Below, piece by piece: positions 48,845 through 57,943 of a stretch of DNA of 64,000 nucleotides. The translations under genes were made by a program, and so were the position numbers. The notes under the pieces were generated by a model. It was given only the letters and a program-made list of their open reading frames with translations. It ran no database searches and was not told the origin of the DNA. The stretch's first letter is position 1. Each line of letters begins with the position of its first letter. Source of the DNA: Bin125 sp026705025 (GTDB lineage: Bacteria > Chloroflexota > Dehalococcoidia > Bin125); NCBI GenBank assembly GCA_026705025.1, contig JAPPBN010000032.1, forward strand, positions 3,818-67,817, in the 5' to 3' direction.

Positions 48845-50491
48845 CTAGCGGAACACCGAGTAGTCGATCTCCTTCGACGTGATTACTTCGATCAGCGCTG
48901 GCTGACCGTCCTCGGTGGCCCGGATGCCTCGCTTGAAGGCGGCGTTGAGGTCTTCGGGGGACTCGACGCGTTCTCCGTATCCGCCGAAGGCTTTGGCCAT
49001 GTCGGCGTAGTGGCCGGAGATGTCGGTGGCCCGGTACTTCTCGGTGGCGGTCTTCATGATCGGCAGCTCAATTGCCATCGAGAAGTTGTTGAGCAGCACG
49101 CTGAGGATCGGAATGTTCTCGCGCACGGCGGTCTCGAAGTCCATGCCGGTCATGCCGATCGCGGCGTCGCCCCAGACGTTGACGCAGGTCTTCTCGGGAT
49201 CGGAGACCTTGGCGCCCATCGCGTAGCCGAGTCCGGTGCCCAGTTGCGTCGTCTTGCCCCAGCCGATGTAGCTGAGCGGCGTGGTTGAATTCCAGAACGG
49301 CGACATCTGGTCGCGCGGCGAACCGGCGTCGTGGGTCGCCACGACGTTGTCGATCCCGACCGTTTCATCCAGCGTCGCGTGCAGGTCGCGCAGCGCGCGG
49401 TAGGGGTTGACCGGCGTGTCGTTCGAGTCGGTCTTGTGCGACCAGTCCTTGCGCCACTGGCCGTTGACCTCGGCGATCTTCGCGGCGATTGCGTCGGCGC
49501 GGCCACGCGGGCCAGAGATCAACTCGCGCACCTCGCCGATGATCGCATCGAGCACCAGCGCGGCGTCGCCGACGACGCCTTCGGAGATCTCGACCTCGTT
49601 GTTGAAGTCCTCGGGGTCGAGGGTTGAGTGGATGTAGTACGGACCCTTGGGCATCTGCAGACCGAAGCCGGTCTTGGCGAAGGAGCAGCCGATGCCGAAG
49701 ACGACGTCCGCGTCGCGCAGGAACTCGTGCACCGCCTGCGGGAAGGCGCGGCCGCCGGAGCCCAGCGAGAGCGGATGCGTCTCGGGGAAGGCGCTCTTGC
49801 CCTGCAGCGAGGTCGTGACCGGAGACTCGAGCAGCTCGGCCAGCTCCTTGAGCTGATCCCAGGCCCTGGCGTAGTGGACGCCTTGACCGGCGTAGATCAC
49901 CGGACGCTCGGCGTTGACCAGCGTCTGCGCCGCCTTGCGCGCGTCGGCCGGGTCCGGGCCGGAACGGTAGGCCGGCGTCGGCGTGTAGTTGATCGGCTCC
50001 TCGATCTCGGCGCCCCAGAGGTCGCCCGGGATCTCCAGCACGACCGGCCGCTGGCGGCCGTTCTTGGCGTGCGTGAACGCGCGCCGGACGGCGTTGGCCA
50101 GGTCGTTGGCGTCGGTCAGCTGCTCGGTCCACTTGCTCACGTGCTGGAAGTTGACCAGACCGGAGAAATTGGGCGCGACGTTCGACTGCGCGCGAGCGTA
50201 GCCGCCGGGAATCGCAACCATCGGCGCCGACTCCGACCAGGCCTGGGCCAGACCGCCGAACGAGTTCTCCGAGCCGGGACCGTTCTGGGTCAGATACACG
50301 GCCACCCGGTCGCCCGAGTTCATCCGGGCGAAGGCGTCGGCGATGTGAATCCCGGTCCGCTCCTGGCGCACGATGATCGTGCGGATATCGGCCTCGGCCG
50401 CCGCCTCGAAGATCGGGTTGACGGGATAGCCGACCACGAAGTCGACCCCTTCCCGCTTCAACATCTCGGCAATCGCGTTTGCAGTTCTCAT
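48845..50491 (-). CDS. Thiamine-pyrophosphate enzyme, acetolactate synthase-like
   Basis: A 548-residue TPP-dependent enzyme of the acetolactate synthase/benzoylformate decarboxylase superfamily. Its PYR domain has the catalytic Glu in VRQERTGIHIADAFAR, and the PP domain has GDAAIGMTGMDFETAVRENI, where the usual GDG is GDA. The middle Rossmann domain lacks an obvious FAD pattern. ATG at 50491 follows AAGGAG and gives a better N-terminus than 50521. Activities include sulfopyruvate, oxalyl-CoA, glyoxylate and acetolactate chemistry, and the substrate here cannot be fixed. Confidence 0.85.
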   Translation of the reverse strand: MRTANAIAEMLKREGVDFVVGYPVNPIFEAAAEADIRTIIVRQERTGIHIADAFARMNSGDRVAVYLTQNGPGSENSFGGLAQAWSESAPMVAIPGGYARAQSNVAPNFSGLVNFQHVSKWTEQLTDANDLANAVRRAFTHAKNGRQRPVVLEIPGDLWGAEIEEPINYTPTPAYRSGPDPADARKAAQTLVNAERPVIYAGQGVHYARAWDQLKELAELLESPVTTSLQGKSAFPETHPLSLGSGGRAFPQAVHEFLRDADVVFGIGCSFAKTGFGLQMPKGPYYIHSTLDPEDFNNEVEISEGVVGDAALVLDAIIGEVRELISGPRGRADAIAAKIAEVNGQWRKDWSHKTDSNDTPVNPYRALRDLHATLDETVGIDNVVATHDAGSPRDQMSPFWNSTTPLSYIGWGKTTQLGTGLGYAMGAKVSDPEKTCVNVWGDAAIGMTGMDFETAVRENIPILSVLLNNFSMAIELPIMKTATEKYRATDISGHYADMAKAFGGYGERVESPEDLNAAFKRGIRATEDGQPALIEVITSKEIDYSVFR

Positions 50492-50514
50492 ATTGGTGTC
50501 TCCTTGAGGTTCGG

Positions 50515-50547
50515 CCCTCACCCTAACCCTCTCCCTCAGGGAGAGGG
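50515..50547. repeat. Type B repeat
   Basis: CCCTCACCCTAACCCTCTCC followed by CTCAGGGAGAGGG, between the amidase gene and the TPP enzyme gene start. Confidence 0.8.
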
Positions 50548-50564
50548 GACTTCTGGCTGGCTAT

Positions 50565-51995
50565 CTACGCGTCCGAGTGTACGGGAGGCTTCCGATTCGC
50601 CCACGGTTGCGCCTGTTCGAGCGCCGACCCGATCCGAATCAGCGACGCCTCGTCGCCGTAGGGGGCGACAAAGTGGGTACCGATCGGCAGGCCGTCCTCG
50701 TTCCAGTAGAGCGGGATCGAGGCGGCGGGGTTGCCGGCAGAGTTGAAGGTCGATGTGTAGGCCACGGTGTAGGCGACGTCCTCGCCCTGGGCGCGCATGT
50801 CGTCGCGGTCGAGGTTGAGGTGGCCGAGCGGGAAGGGCGGCATCGCCATCGTCGGCGTGAGCATCAGATCATACCCGGTGAAGAAGCCGGCGACGATCCT
50901 GCCGATCGCGTGGACAGCCCGCGTGGCGCGAATATAGTCGGCGGCGCTGGGCTGTTCTGAGTTGATCATTTGCCAGGTGATCGGTTCGACGTCTTCGGGA
51001 TTGGGTTCGCGTCCGAGCTGGGCGGCGCGGTCCTGGACCGCGACCAGCGTGCTGGGGCGAACGACATTCCAGAGGGCGATGCGCAGCTCTTCCGGGATCT
51101 CCAGCTCCGCCTCCTCAACCTCCAGCCCGAGCTGTCGGCAGAGGTCGGCGGCGAGGTCGACGGCTGCGACGCATTCGGGGTGCGTCTCGACGCCGTTGAA
51201 GGCGGTCGTGATGACGCCGACGCGCAGATTGCCCGGGTCCCGGCCAACCTCGTCGAGCCAGGGACGCTCCGGCGGCGGAGGGTAGTACGGGGCGCCGAGA
51301 TCGGGACCGGCGGTGGCGTCGAGCAGCGCGGCCGAGTCGCGGACGCTGCGGGAGACGGCGTGGATCGTAGACTGCCCGGCCCAGCCCTCGCCGACGTCCG
51401 GTCCGGCAGGCGTGCGAGCGCGCGTCGGCTTGAGGCCGAACAAGCCGCAGCAGGAGGCCGGGATGCGGATGCTGCCGCCGCCATCGGAGGCATTTGCAAC
51501 CGGGAGGATGCCAGCCGCTACCGCTGCCGCCGCGCCGCCCGAGGAGCCTCCTGCCGTGTGCTCGAGATTCCAGGGGTTACGAGTCTTGCCGTGGAGGATC
51601 GACTCGGTCGTGGCGGTGATCCCGAATTCGGGCGACGTGGATCGACCGAAAATCGAGAGACCGGCGGCCTTGTAGCGCGTCGTCATCTCGTGGTCATGGT
51701 CCGGGACGTAGTCGGCGAAGATGCGTGAGCCGTTGCTCATCGGCTGACCGGCGTACAGCAGGTAGAGGTCCTTGAGCAGGAAGGGCACGCCGGTGAAGGG
51801 GCCGTCAGGCAGACCCGCGTACGCTCGCTCCCGCGCTTCGTCGTAGTAGGGATAGACGACCGCATTGATCTGCGGATTAACCCGCTCGGCTCGTTCGATC
51901 GCCTCCTCGAGCAACTCTGTTGCCGATACCTCGTTCTCGGCGACCATCCGCGCCAGTTCCAACCCGTCGAAGTCCGAGTAGCGCTGTATTGCCAT
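50565..51995 (-). CDS. Amidase (amidase signature family)
   Basis: A 476-residue amidase signature enzyme. The signature is intact as GGSSGGAAAAVAAGILPVA followed by SDGGGSIRIPASCCG, giving the Ser-cisSer-Lys triad (Lys in FLLKDLY, Ser in GSI and GGSS). The fold is shared by GatA and by small amide hydrolases. The absence of gatB/gatC neighbours and the lineage's amidase richness favour a hydrolase, but GatA is not excluded. It lies upstream of the TPP enzyme on the same strand. Confidence 0.88.
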   Translation of the reverse strand: MAIQRYSDFDGLELARMVAENEVSATELLEEAIERAERVNPQINAVVYPYYDEARERAYAGLPDGPFTGVPFLLKDLYLLYAGQPMSNGSRIFADYVPDHDHEMTTRYKAAGLSIFGRSTSPEFGITATTESILHGKTRNPWNLEHTAGGSSGGAAAAVAAGILPVANASDGGGSIRIPASCCGLFGLKPTRARTPAGPDVGEGWAGQSTIHAVSRSVRDSAALLDATAGPDLGAPYYPPPPERPWLDEVGRDPGNLRVGVITTAFNGVETHPECVAAVDLAADLCRQLGLEVEEAELEIPEELRIALWNVVRPSTLVAVQDRAAQLGREPNPEDVEPITWQMINSEQPSAADYIRATRAVHAIGRIVAGFFTGYDLMLTPTMAMPPFPLGHLNLDRDDMRAQGEDVAYTVAYTSTFNSAGNPAASIPLYWNEDGLPIGTHFVAPYGDEASLIRIGSALEQAQPWANRKPPVHSDA

Positions 51996-52022
51996 CTGTC
52001 CGTCCTCTCCTAAGCTCTACGC

Positions 52023-52727
52023 ATGGTACGCATCGACGGCCGACAGCCCAACGAGTTACGTCCGCTCAGCTTTGAACTTGGCGTGCAGAAGCACGCCGAC
52101 GGCTCGTGCATTGTCTCCCTGGGCGATACCCGCGTGCTCTGCGCTGTGACGGTTGAGGAACAGGTCCCGCGCTGGATGCGCGGTTCCGCTCGCGGCTGGC
52201 TGACCGCCGAGTACAACATGCTGCCCGCGGCCACCAACACCCGCTCCAACCGCGAGCGCGTGCTCTCCGCCGGGCGGACCAAGGAGATCCAGCGTCTGAT
52301 CGGACGCAGCCTCCGCGCCGCCATCGATCTCGACGTCCTCGGCGAGCGAACCTTCAACATCGACTGCGACGTGCTCGACGCCGACGGCGGGACCCGAACC
52401 GCGGCGATCACCGGCGCATTCGTCGCCGTCAACCAGGCGATCGACAAACTCGCCTACGACCAGTCGCCCATCGTCTCCGCCGTCGCCGCGGTGAGCGTCG
52501 GCATCATCGACGGCCAGGTGCTCGTCGACCTCGACTACGCCGAGGACTCCAGCGCCGACGTCGACTGCAACATCGTCGGGCTGGCCACGGGCGGTCTCGT
52601 CGAGGTCCAGGGCACCGCCGAGGGTCACTCGTTCAGTCCCGGACAACTCGGTGACATGGTCGCCGCGGCTCAATCAGCGCTCAGGGAAATGTTCGCCGCT
52701 CAGCAGGCGGCCATCGCTCAGAAGTAG
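52023..52727 (+). CDS. rph: Ribonuclease PH
   Basis: A 234-residue phosphorolytic 3'-exoribonuclease that trims tRNA 3' ends. MVRIDGRQPNELRPLSFELG is the standard N-terminus, followed by GDTRVLCAV, RGWLTAEYNMLP and RTKEIQRLIGRSLRAAIDL, then the phosphate-site CDVLDADGGTRTAAITGAFV (partially quoted). Length and order are normal. Its 3' end overlaps the convergent HIT-like gene by 10 bp. Confidence 0.95.
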   Translation: MVRIDGRQPNELRPLSFELGVQKHADGSCIVSLGDTRVLCAVTVEEQVPRWMRGSARGWLTAEYNMLPAATNTRSNRERVLSAGRTKEIQRLIGRSLRAAIDLDVLGERTFNIDCDVLDADGGTRTAAITGAFVAVNQAIDKLAYDQSPIVSAVAAVSVGIIDGQVLVDLDYAEDSSADVDCNIVGLATGGLVEVQGTAEGHSFSPGQLGDMVAAAQSALREMFAAQQAAIAQK

Positions 52728-53584
52728 TCAGCGTACAGCCCCAAATGGCTCCCGCCGACCAGCAGCACGTGCGCCGGGCCAAACTCTTCGTCCGACTGCT
52801 GACCGGGGAAGTTGCTCATCACCCGAAACCCGCCCGGCGACGCTTCGGCTCCATGCTCAACCACATCAGCGCCGAGCTGTCCCACGTCCGCCCACATCGC
52901 CCACTGTGAGATCGGCTGCCTTGGCACCGCCAGCAAGGCCATCTTCGGCAGCGAGCGATGCGGCGCGGTGAACCCGACCGACACCGTCACCTGCCAGAGA
53001 TTGGACCGGCCCGCCTCCAGCGTCGGCAGGGCGTCGTAGAAGATCGTCGATTCCGTCTCGTGAACAATCGTCGATCCGTTCCTCGTCACCGCTTCGAGCC
53101 AGGGCTCGCCCGTCGGCGACCAGCGCGACGGATCGAGTTCCTTGGCCGCGTGGACCTGTAGGTGCGCATGCGGCTGCGATTGCTCGCCCATTGAGCCGAA
53201 GTTGCAGAACACGCGAAATCCCGCCGGCGCCCGCTCGGCGTCTCGATCGTTCAGCCACTCGACCGTCTGCAGGCCATGGTCGCGCGCCGTTGCGCCGACC
53301 TCACCCAGGTCCGACCACAACTCGCTCTGCTGCGAATAGAACGGCGTCACTGAGTCCGAGTGCTCCTGCGGGATCACCAGCGAGGTCAGATCGAAAAACA
53401 GATACTGGTTTTCGAAGACGAATACTTCCGGTCGATCCTCCGACCATGGCGCTGATGGATCGCCGCGACGTGAGTCCGTGAACCGCCGCTGCCCGTCGCG
53501 AAAGAACAGCGCCGACTCCGAGCCGTCCGCGATCCCGCAAAACACGCAAAACCGCGTCGGACGCTGCCCCGGCTTATTTGGCAT
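52718..53584 (-). CDS. HIT-like/GalT-like protein with degenerate second half
   Basis: A 288-residue protein beginning at MPNKPGQRPTRFCVFCGIADG, where CVFC and a later region form a zinc-type site. The HIT motif is QPHAHLQVHA, with the catalytic His of HxHxxxH. The second half repeats the layout, with GFRVFCNFGSMGEQSQPH in the first and GFRVMSNFPGQQSDEEFGPAH in the second, but the last motif reads GPAHVLLVGG and lacks the His triad. That resembles GalT or ATP adenylyltransferase, where one half is active. Longer upstream translation to 54526 is a shadow of DUF1015. Likely a nucleotidyl-transferring or hydrolysing enzyme. Confidence 0.8.
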   Translation of the reverse strand: MPNKPGQRPTRFCVFCGIADGSESALFFRDGQRRFTDSRRGDPSAPWSEDRPEVFVFENQYLFFDLTSLVIPQEHSDSVTPFYSQQSELWSDLGEVGATARDHGLQTVEWLNDRDAERAPAGFRVFCNFGSMGEQSQPHAHLQVHAAKELDPSRWSPTGEPWLEAVTRNGSTIVHETESTIFYDALPTLEAGRSNLWQVTVSVGFTAPHRSLPKMALLAVPRQPISQWAMWADVGQLGADVVEHGAEASPGGFRVMSNFPGQQSDEEFGPAHVLLVGGSHLGLYADYF

Positions 53585-53643
53585 GAGCCTCAGCGTCGCA
53601 CCAAACCCCCGACCGCGCAAACCCGTGAGATACCCTTTCTTTG

Positions 53644-53686
53644 CTCCCCCCTCTGGGGGGAGCTGTCCCGTAGGGACTGAGGGGGG
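53644..53686. repeat. Palindromic spacer repeat, type C
   Basis: CTCCCCCCTCTGGGGGGAG followed by GTCCCGTAGGGACTGAGGGG. It lies in the spacer between the divergent HIT-like and DUF1015 genes. Confidence 0.8.
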
Positions 53687-53737
53687 CTCCCGCCTGCGGG
53701 AGTTGGCCGCGCTCCGACCCACCGAGGATTCCCCACC

Positions 53738-54955
53738 ATGGTCAACGTCCAACCCTTCCGAGGCCTCCGCTACGACCCCGACGTGGTCGGCGACTGGGGC
53801 GCCGTCCTCGGTCCGCCCTACGACATCGTCGACGCGGCCCAGACCGCCGAGCTCAAGGCCTCGAACCCGTACCAGATCGCACATATCGAGACCGCCGTCG
53901 GTGATGACATCGCCACAGCCGCACAAACACTGCGTGACTGGCGCTCTGCTGGCGCCGTCGTTCAGGACCAGGCGCCCGCGTACTACCTGCATGAGCACCA
54001 CTTCGGCGACGGCCCCGAGCGTCAGGTCCGCCGGGCGATCTTCGGCGCGGTCGAGTTGACGCCCTGGGGCGACGGCGTCATGGCTCACGAACGCACCATG
54101 CCCGGGCCCCGCGCCACTCGTACCGCGCTGCGCTCGATCGTGGGTGCCGACGTTTCGCCGCTGATGGCGTTCGTGCCCGATGCCGACGGCGCCCTGACCG
54201 AGATGATCGACATCGCCTCCCAACTTCCGCTCCTCTACGAGGGCACAGATCCCACCGGGGATTTCCACACCCTGCGCCGCATCGACGGCGCCAACACGGT
54301 CATGCGAATCAGCGACGCGTTCGCCAACGACACCATTTACATGGCCGACGGACATCACCGCTACGAGTCCGCGCTCGCGTCGATCGACGATCGTCCCGGT
54401 TCGCGAAGCGTGTTGATGGGCGTCGCCTGCGCCGGCGATCCGGCACTGGTCGTCGGCGCGACGCACCGCGTCGTCCACACCGATGTTCCGGCCAGCCTCC
54501 TGGCCCAGCTCGGCCGGAGCTTCCAAATCAAGGAGTCAACCGCAGACGCCCTCATCGCCAGCTTGCCCGACGGCAGCCCGGCGATCGGACTCATCACCGG
54601 ACAGGGAGTCTGGCTGTTGGAACCAACAGATGCTGCCGTGCGCGCCATGCCCGGCGACGTCCCCGACGCCTGGCGCAATCTGGCCCCCGCCGTCCTCCAG
54701 CACGTCATCCTTGAACCACTGCTTCGCATCGACGCCGACGCCCTCGCCGGCGGTCAGGCCGTCACCTACACCCACCACCTTGACGAGCTCCTCGAAGCAA
54801 TCGCCAGCGGAAGCGCCAACGCCGCGTTCGTACTCCCCGCGCCCACACTCCAGGACGTGATCGACACCGCCGACGCCGGCAGCTTCATGCCCCAGAAGAG
54901 TACCTACTTCGTCCCCAAACTCCCCACCGGCCTCGTCCTCCATTCGCTCGAATAA
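53738..54955 (+). CDS. DUF1015 family protein
   Basis: A 405-residue protein of the DUF1015 family. The N-terminal VQPFRGLRYDPDVVGDWGAV, then GPPYDIVDA, RRAIFGAVEL and the hallmark YMADGHHRYESAL are all present. Homologues are widespread and their biochemical activity is not established, although some are annotated near sugar or serine metabolism genes. Here serA is convergent downstream. Length fits the family. Confidence 0.87.
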   Translation: MVNVQPFRGLRYDPDVVGDWGAVLGPPYDIVDAAQTAELKASNPYQIAHIETAVGDDIATAAQTLRDWRSAGAVVQDQAPAYYLHEHHFGDGPERQVRRAIFGAVELTPWGDGVMAHERTMPGPRATRTALRSIVGADVSPLMAFVPDADGALTEMIDIASQLPLLYEGTDPTGDFHTLRRIDGANTVMRISDAFANDTIYMADGHHRYESALASIDDRPGSRSVLMGVACAGDPALVVGATHRVVHTDVPASLLAQLGRSFQIKESTADALIASLPDGSPAIGLITGQGVWLLEPTDAAVRAMPGDVPDAWRNLAPAVLQHVILEPLLRIDADALAGGQAVTYTHHLDELLEAIASGSANAAFVLPAPTLQDVIDTADAGSFMPQKSTYFVPKLPTGLVLHSLE

Positions 54956-54976
54956 CCAGGAGGCCCCCTTCTGACT

Positions 54977-55009
54977 CCCTCTCCCCGGGGGAGAGGGCTG
55001 GGGTGAGGG
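54977..55009. repeat. Type B repeat between convergent genes
   Basis: CCCTCTCCCCGGGGGAGAGGG followed by GGGTGAGGG. It sits between the ends of the DUF1015 gene and serA and could act as a bidirectional terminator. Confidence 0.75.
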
Positions 55010-55017
55010 CCGTCCCT

Positions 55018-56631
55018 CTACATCTGCGCCTGCGACACGTCTTCCACCCCATCGATCCCACTGATCACCCCTGCCTCCTCCACCGACAGCGCCCGCGATA
55101 TCGTCAGCGCCATCAACGACATCTCCGACGGATCATCCGGGCTGAAGCCAACGTCCATCGCCGCGATGTTCACTTCGAGACGTCCCAGCGCCATCCCTAC
55201 TTCGCCAATCCGCCCCGGACGGTCTTCATTTCGAAGCACGAGCAAATGCAGATGATCTGGCGCTTCCCCCGGACGAGTAAGTGGACTGCGAATATGCACG
55301 TAGAACCCGTTGATCTCCACCACCGCCGGTCGCCCGTGTTCCAGCGTGCCCATCAGCGAGGTCTCGCCCGACGACGTACGTAGCTCCACCGTGATCGATG
55401 AGGTGTACGGCTCCGCGTCCGGCGTCTTGCGCTCCGAAATTCGCCAGCCGCGATGCGCAATCACGTTGTTGATGTTGACCAGGTTCACGTGCTCGTCCGA
55501 AATCGGCGCCAGCAGTCCCGCGACGACCGACGCCTTCAGGGGCGTCACGTCGTGATTGGCGATCTCGCCGCGATAGCGAATCACGATGTCGCGCCACTGG
55601 CCCGACGCGAGCTGGGTCGCCAGACGACCGCACATCTCCGCCACCGACAGGTACGGCCCGACCGCCTCCAGTGACTCCGGATCGATCAGCGGCGCATTCA
55701 CCGCCGCCTGCGACGGCTGCCCGCGCAGCACCTTGAGCGTTTCCGTGGCGATATCGACCGCCACCCGCTCCTGCGCCTCCTGCGTCGACGCGCCGAGATG
55801 CGGAGTCGCCAGCACTCGTGGATGGCCGACCAACGGATTCTCATTTGCAGGTTCGACCGCGAACACATCCAGCGCCGCACCTCCCAGCCGATCCGAATCC
55901 AGGGCCGAGGACAGCGCCGCTTCGTCGATCAGCCGGCCGCGAGCGGTATTGACCAGCAACGCGCCCCGCCTCATCTGCTCAAACTCGTCCGGACCCAACA
56001 GCGGCGGCGCGTCCGGCGACGCCGACGAATGCAGGGTGATGACATCCGACGTTGCCAACAGATCGCTCAGTTCCACCAACTCCACCCCAACGCTCCGCGC
56101 ACGTTCTTCGGACACGAATGGGTCGAACGCAATCGTCCGCATCTCCATCGCCTGGAGGCGGCGCGCCACCGCCGCGCCGACCAGGCCCAGGCCAACAATC
56201 CCCGCCGTCTTCCCGCGCAGCTCTGCTCCGACGAAGTCCGAGCGATTCCATTCGCCCGATTTCAGCGACGCATTCGCCTCGGGCAGATGCCGAGACAACG
56301 ACAGCAACAGCGCGATCGTCAGCTCGGCAGCCGAGACCGTGTTCCCGCCGGCTGCATTCAGCACGATGATCCCACGCTCCGACGCCGCATCGATGTCGAT
56401 GTTGTCAACCCCGGCTCCGGCCCGGCCGATCACGCGAAGTGTCGGAGCGGCCTCGATCAACTCCCGATCCACACGTGTCCCGCTGCGGACGACCAGCCCC
56501 TGGCAACCAGAGATCGCCGCAATCAACTCGGCCCGCGACAACCCCTCCCACGCATCAACCTCCGCATCAGCGCGCAGGATCGCCAACCCCTCCTCCGCCA
56601 GCGACTCACTGACCAGAATGCGATTCATCAC
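55018..56631 (-). CDS. serA: D-3-phosphoglycerate dehydrogenase
   Basis: A 537-residue SerA of the long type, converting 3-phosphoglycerate to 3-phosphohydroxypyruvate as the first step of serine synthesis. GRAGAGVDNIDIDAASERGI, the NAD fold GIVGLGLVGAAVARRL, and the catalytic Arg, Glu and His regions (LVNTARGRLIDEAAL; LATPHLGASTQEA) are present. The C-terminal half has the intervening and ACT domains, ending in VLRNEDRPGRIGEVGMALG, which mediate serine feedback. The aminotransferase upstream on the same strand probably follows it in the pathway. Confidence 0.94.
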   Translation of the reverse strand: MMNRILVSESLAEEGLAILRADAEVDAWEGLSRAELIAAISGCQGLVVRSGTRVDRELIEAAPTLRVIGRAGAGVDNIDIDAASERGIIVLNAAGGNTVSAAELTIALLLSLSRHLPEANASLKSGEWNRSDFVGAELRGKTAGIVGLGLVGAAVARRLQAMEMRTIAFDPFVSEERARSVGVELVELSDLLATSDVITLHSSASPDAPPLLGPDEFEQMRRGALLVNTARGRLIDEAALSSALDSDRLGGAALDVFAVEPANENPLVGHPRVLATPHLGASTQEAQERVAVDIATETLKVLRGQPSQAAVNAPLIDPESLEAVGPYLSVAEMCGRLATQLASGQWRDIVIRYRGEIANHDVTPLKASVVAGLLAPISDEHVNLVNINNVIAHRGWRISERKTPDAEPYTSSITVELRTSSGETSLMGTLEHGRPAVVEINGFYVHIRSPLTRPGEAPDHLHLLVLRNEDRPGRIGEVGMALGRLEVNIAAMDVGFSPDDPSEMSLMALTISRALSVEEAGVISGIDGVEDVSQAQM

Positions 56632-56642
56632 ATGACCCAGAG

Positions 56643-56682
56643 CTCCCCCTTTGGGGGAGCTGCCGCGAAGCGGCTGAGGGGG
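56643..56682. repeat. Palindromic spacer repeat, type C
   Basis: CTCCCCCTTTGGGGGAG followed by CCGCGAAGCGGCTGAGGGGG, in the 66-bp gap between serA and the aminotransferase. Confidence 0.8.
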
Positions 56683-56697
56683 CCGCCGAGCGACTCA

Positions 56698-57822
56698 TTA
56701 CCCGTCAATCCCTGGAATAACCGCGCCCTCAGCCGCTGAGAATCCCTCCGCGACCAGCGCCTGCTGCAGCGCCGAGAAGCAGGCCGCAAACTCGCTCTCG
56801 TCCAGGTAGCCCAGATGGCCGATCCGCCAGATCGACGCCGCCAGCTTGCCTTGGCCGCCGGCGATCACCACATCATGATCCTCACGCAGGCGCTTCGTTA
56901 CCGCCGTGCCGGTCACGCCCTCGGGCACCTTGATCGCCGTCACCGTGTCCGACGCATACTGCTCATCAGCCAGCAACTCGAGGCCGAGCGCCTTGGCCGC
57001 CGAGCGAGTCCACGAAGCAAATCGATAATGCCTCGCGTAAATCGCCTCCGGGCCCTCCTCAATCAGCATCGGCAGTGCCGCGTCCATGGCGTACATCGTC
57101 GGCAGCGCCGGCGTCCACGGCGGTTGACCGCGCTCGGCGTAATCGTGGTGCGTCGTCAGATCGAAGTAGAAGCTCGGCATCGTCGATGTCTTCGTCGCCT
57201 CCCAGCCACGCTCCGACAGCGCCGCCATCGCCAGTCCGGGCGGCGAGAGCCAGCCCTTTTGCGAAGCCGTCACCACCGCGTCCAGGCCCCAGTCGTCCAT
57301 CTGCATCTCCACCGATCCCAGCGACGACACCGCGTCAACAATGATCAGCGGATCGGCCACTTCGCGCACGGCCGCCGCAATCTCGCCAATCGGGTTGGTC
57401 ACCCCGGTGGAGGTCTCGTTGTGCGTGATCAACAGCGCGTCGTAGTCGTCTTCCTGGATCAGCTCGGCGACCAGCTCAGGCGTCGCCGCCTCGCCCCATT
57501 CGATGTCTGAACGCGTCACTTCGGCTCCATACCGTTCCGCGATGGTCCCGAACCGATCCCCGAACGAGCCCACGGCCACGCACAGCGCCTTGTCGCCCAC
57601 CGACAGCGTGTTGACGATTGCCGCCTCCATCGCTCCGGTGCCCGACGCCGTAATCAGCAGGATCTCCTGGTCGGTGCCGAAAAACGGCTGGATGCCCGCC
57701 GTGAGTCGCTCCTGCAACTCGGCGAACTCGGGGCCGCGGTGGTTGATCATTTCACCGGCGGCAGCGGCCAATACCTCGGGCGGACATGGAGTCGGACCGG
57801 GAATACGCAGATTCGTGGACAT
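56698..57822 (-). CDS. Class V aminotransferase (serine/alanine-glyoxylate type)
   Basis: A 374-residue PLP-dependent enzyme. RIPGPTPCPPEVLAAA and MINHRGPEFAELQERL are the typical N-terminus. LITASGTGAMEAAIVNTL, IVDAVSSLGSVEMQMDDW and SQKGWLSPPGLA (PLP Lys) follow. ATG at 57822 is chosen because upstream residues to 58152 belong to the selA-frame shadow. Its partnership with serA suggests transamination of phosphohydroxypyruvate or serine, as in lineages using this class in place of SerC. That is inference. Confidence 0.9.
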   Translation of the reverse strand: MSTNLRIPGPTPCPPEVLAAAAGEMINHRGPEFAELQERLTAGIQPFFGTDQEILLITASGTGAMEAAIVNTLSVGDKALCVAVGSFGDRFGTIAERYGAEVTRSDIEWGEAATPELVAELIQEDDYDALLITHNETSTGVTNPIGEIAAAVREVADPLIIVDAVSSLGSVEMQMDDWGLDAVVTASQKGWLSPPGLAMAALSERGWEATKTSTMPSFYFDLTTHHDYAERGQPPWTPALPTMYAMDAALPMLIEEGPEAIYARHYRFASWTRSAAKALGLELLADEQYASDTVTAIKVPEGVTGTAVTKRLREDHDVVIAGGQGKLAASIWRIGHLGYLDESEFAACFSALQQALVAEGFSAAEGAVIPGIDG

Positions 57823-57857
57823 TGCTAGCTCACACCGTTCTTTACGATGAATGGAGT

Positions 57858-57874
57858 CACTGGATCGTCCAGTG
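57858..57874. promoter_or_regulatory. Dyad CACTGGA-TCG-TCCAGTG in divergent spacer
   Basis: A perfect 7-bp inverted repeat in the 121-bp spacer between the aminotransferase (minus) and selA (plus). Its location suits an operator regulating one or both genes. No regulator is matched. Confidence 0.45.
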
Positions 57875-57943
57875 TCATTGGAGCGCCCAAACACAGAGCT
57901 GTTCGTCGCTGGTCGAATCGTATCAGCGCGACTGACCTTGACC

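Noticed and set aside
52718..54526. A 602-residue minus-strand protein
   Set aside because: Only the part from 53584 downward has HIT-like features. The upstream part is antisense to the DUF1015 gene and its spacer repeat.
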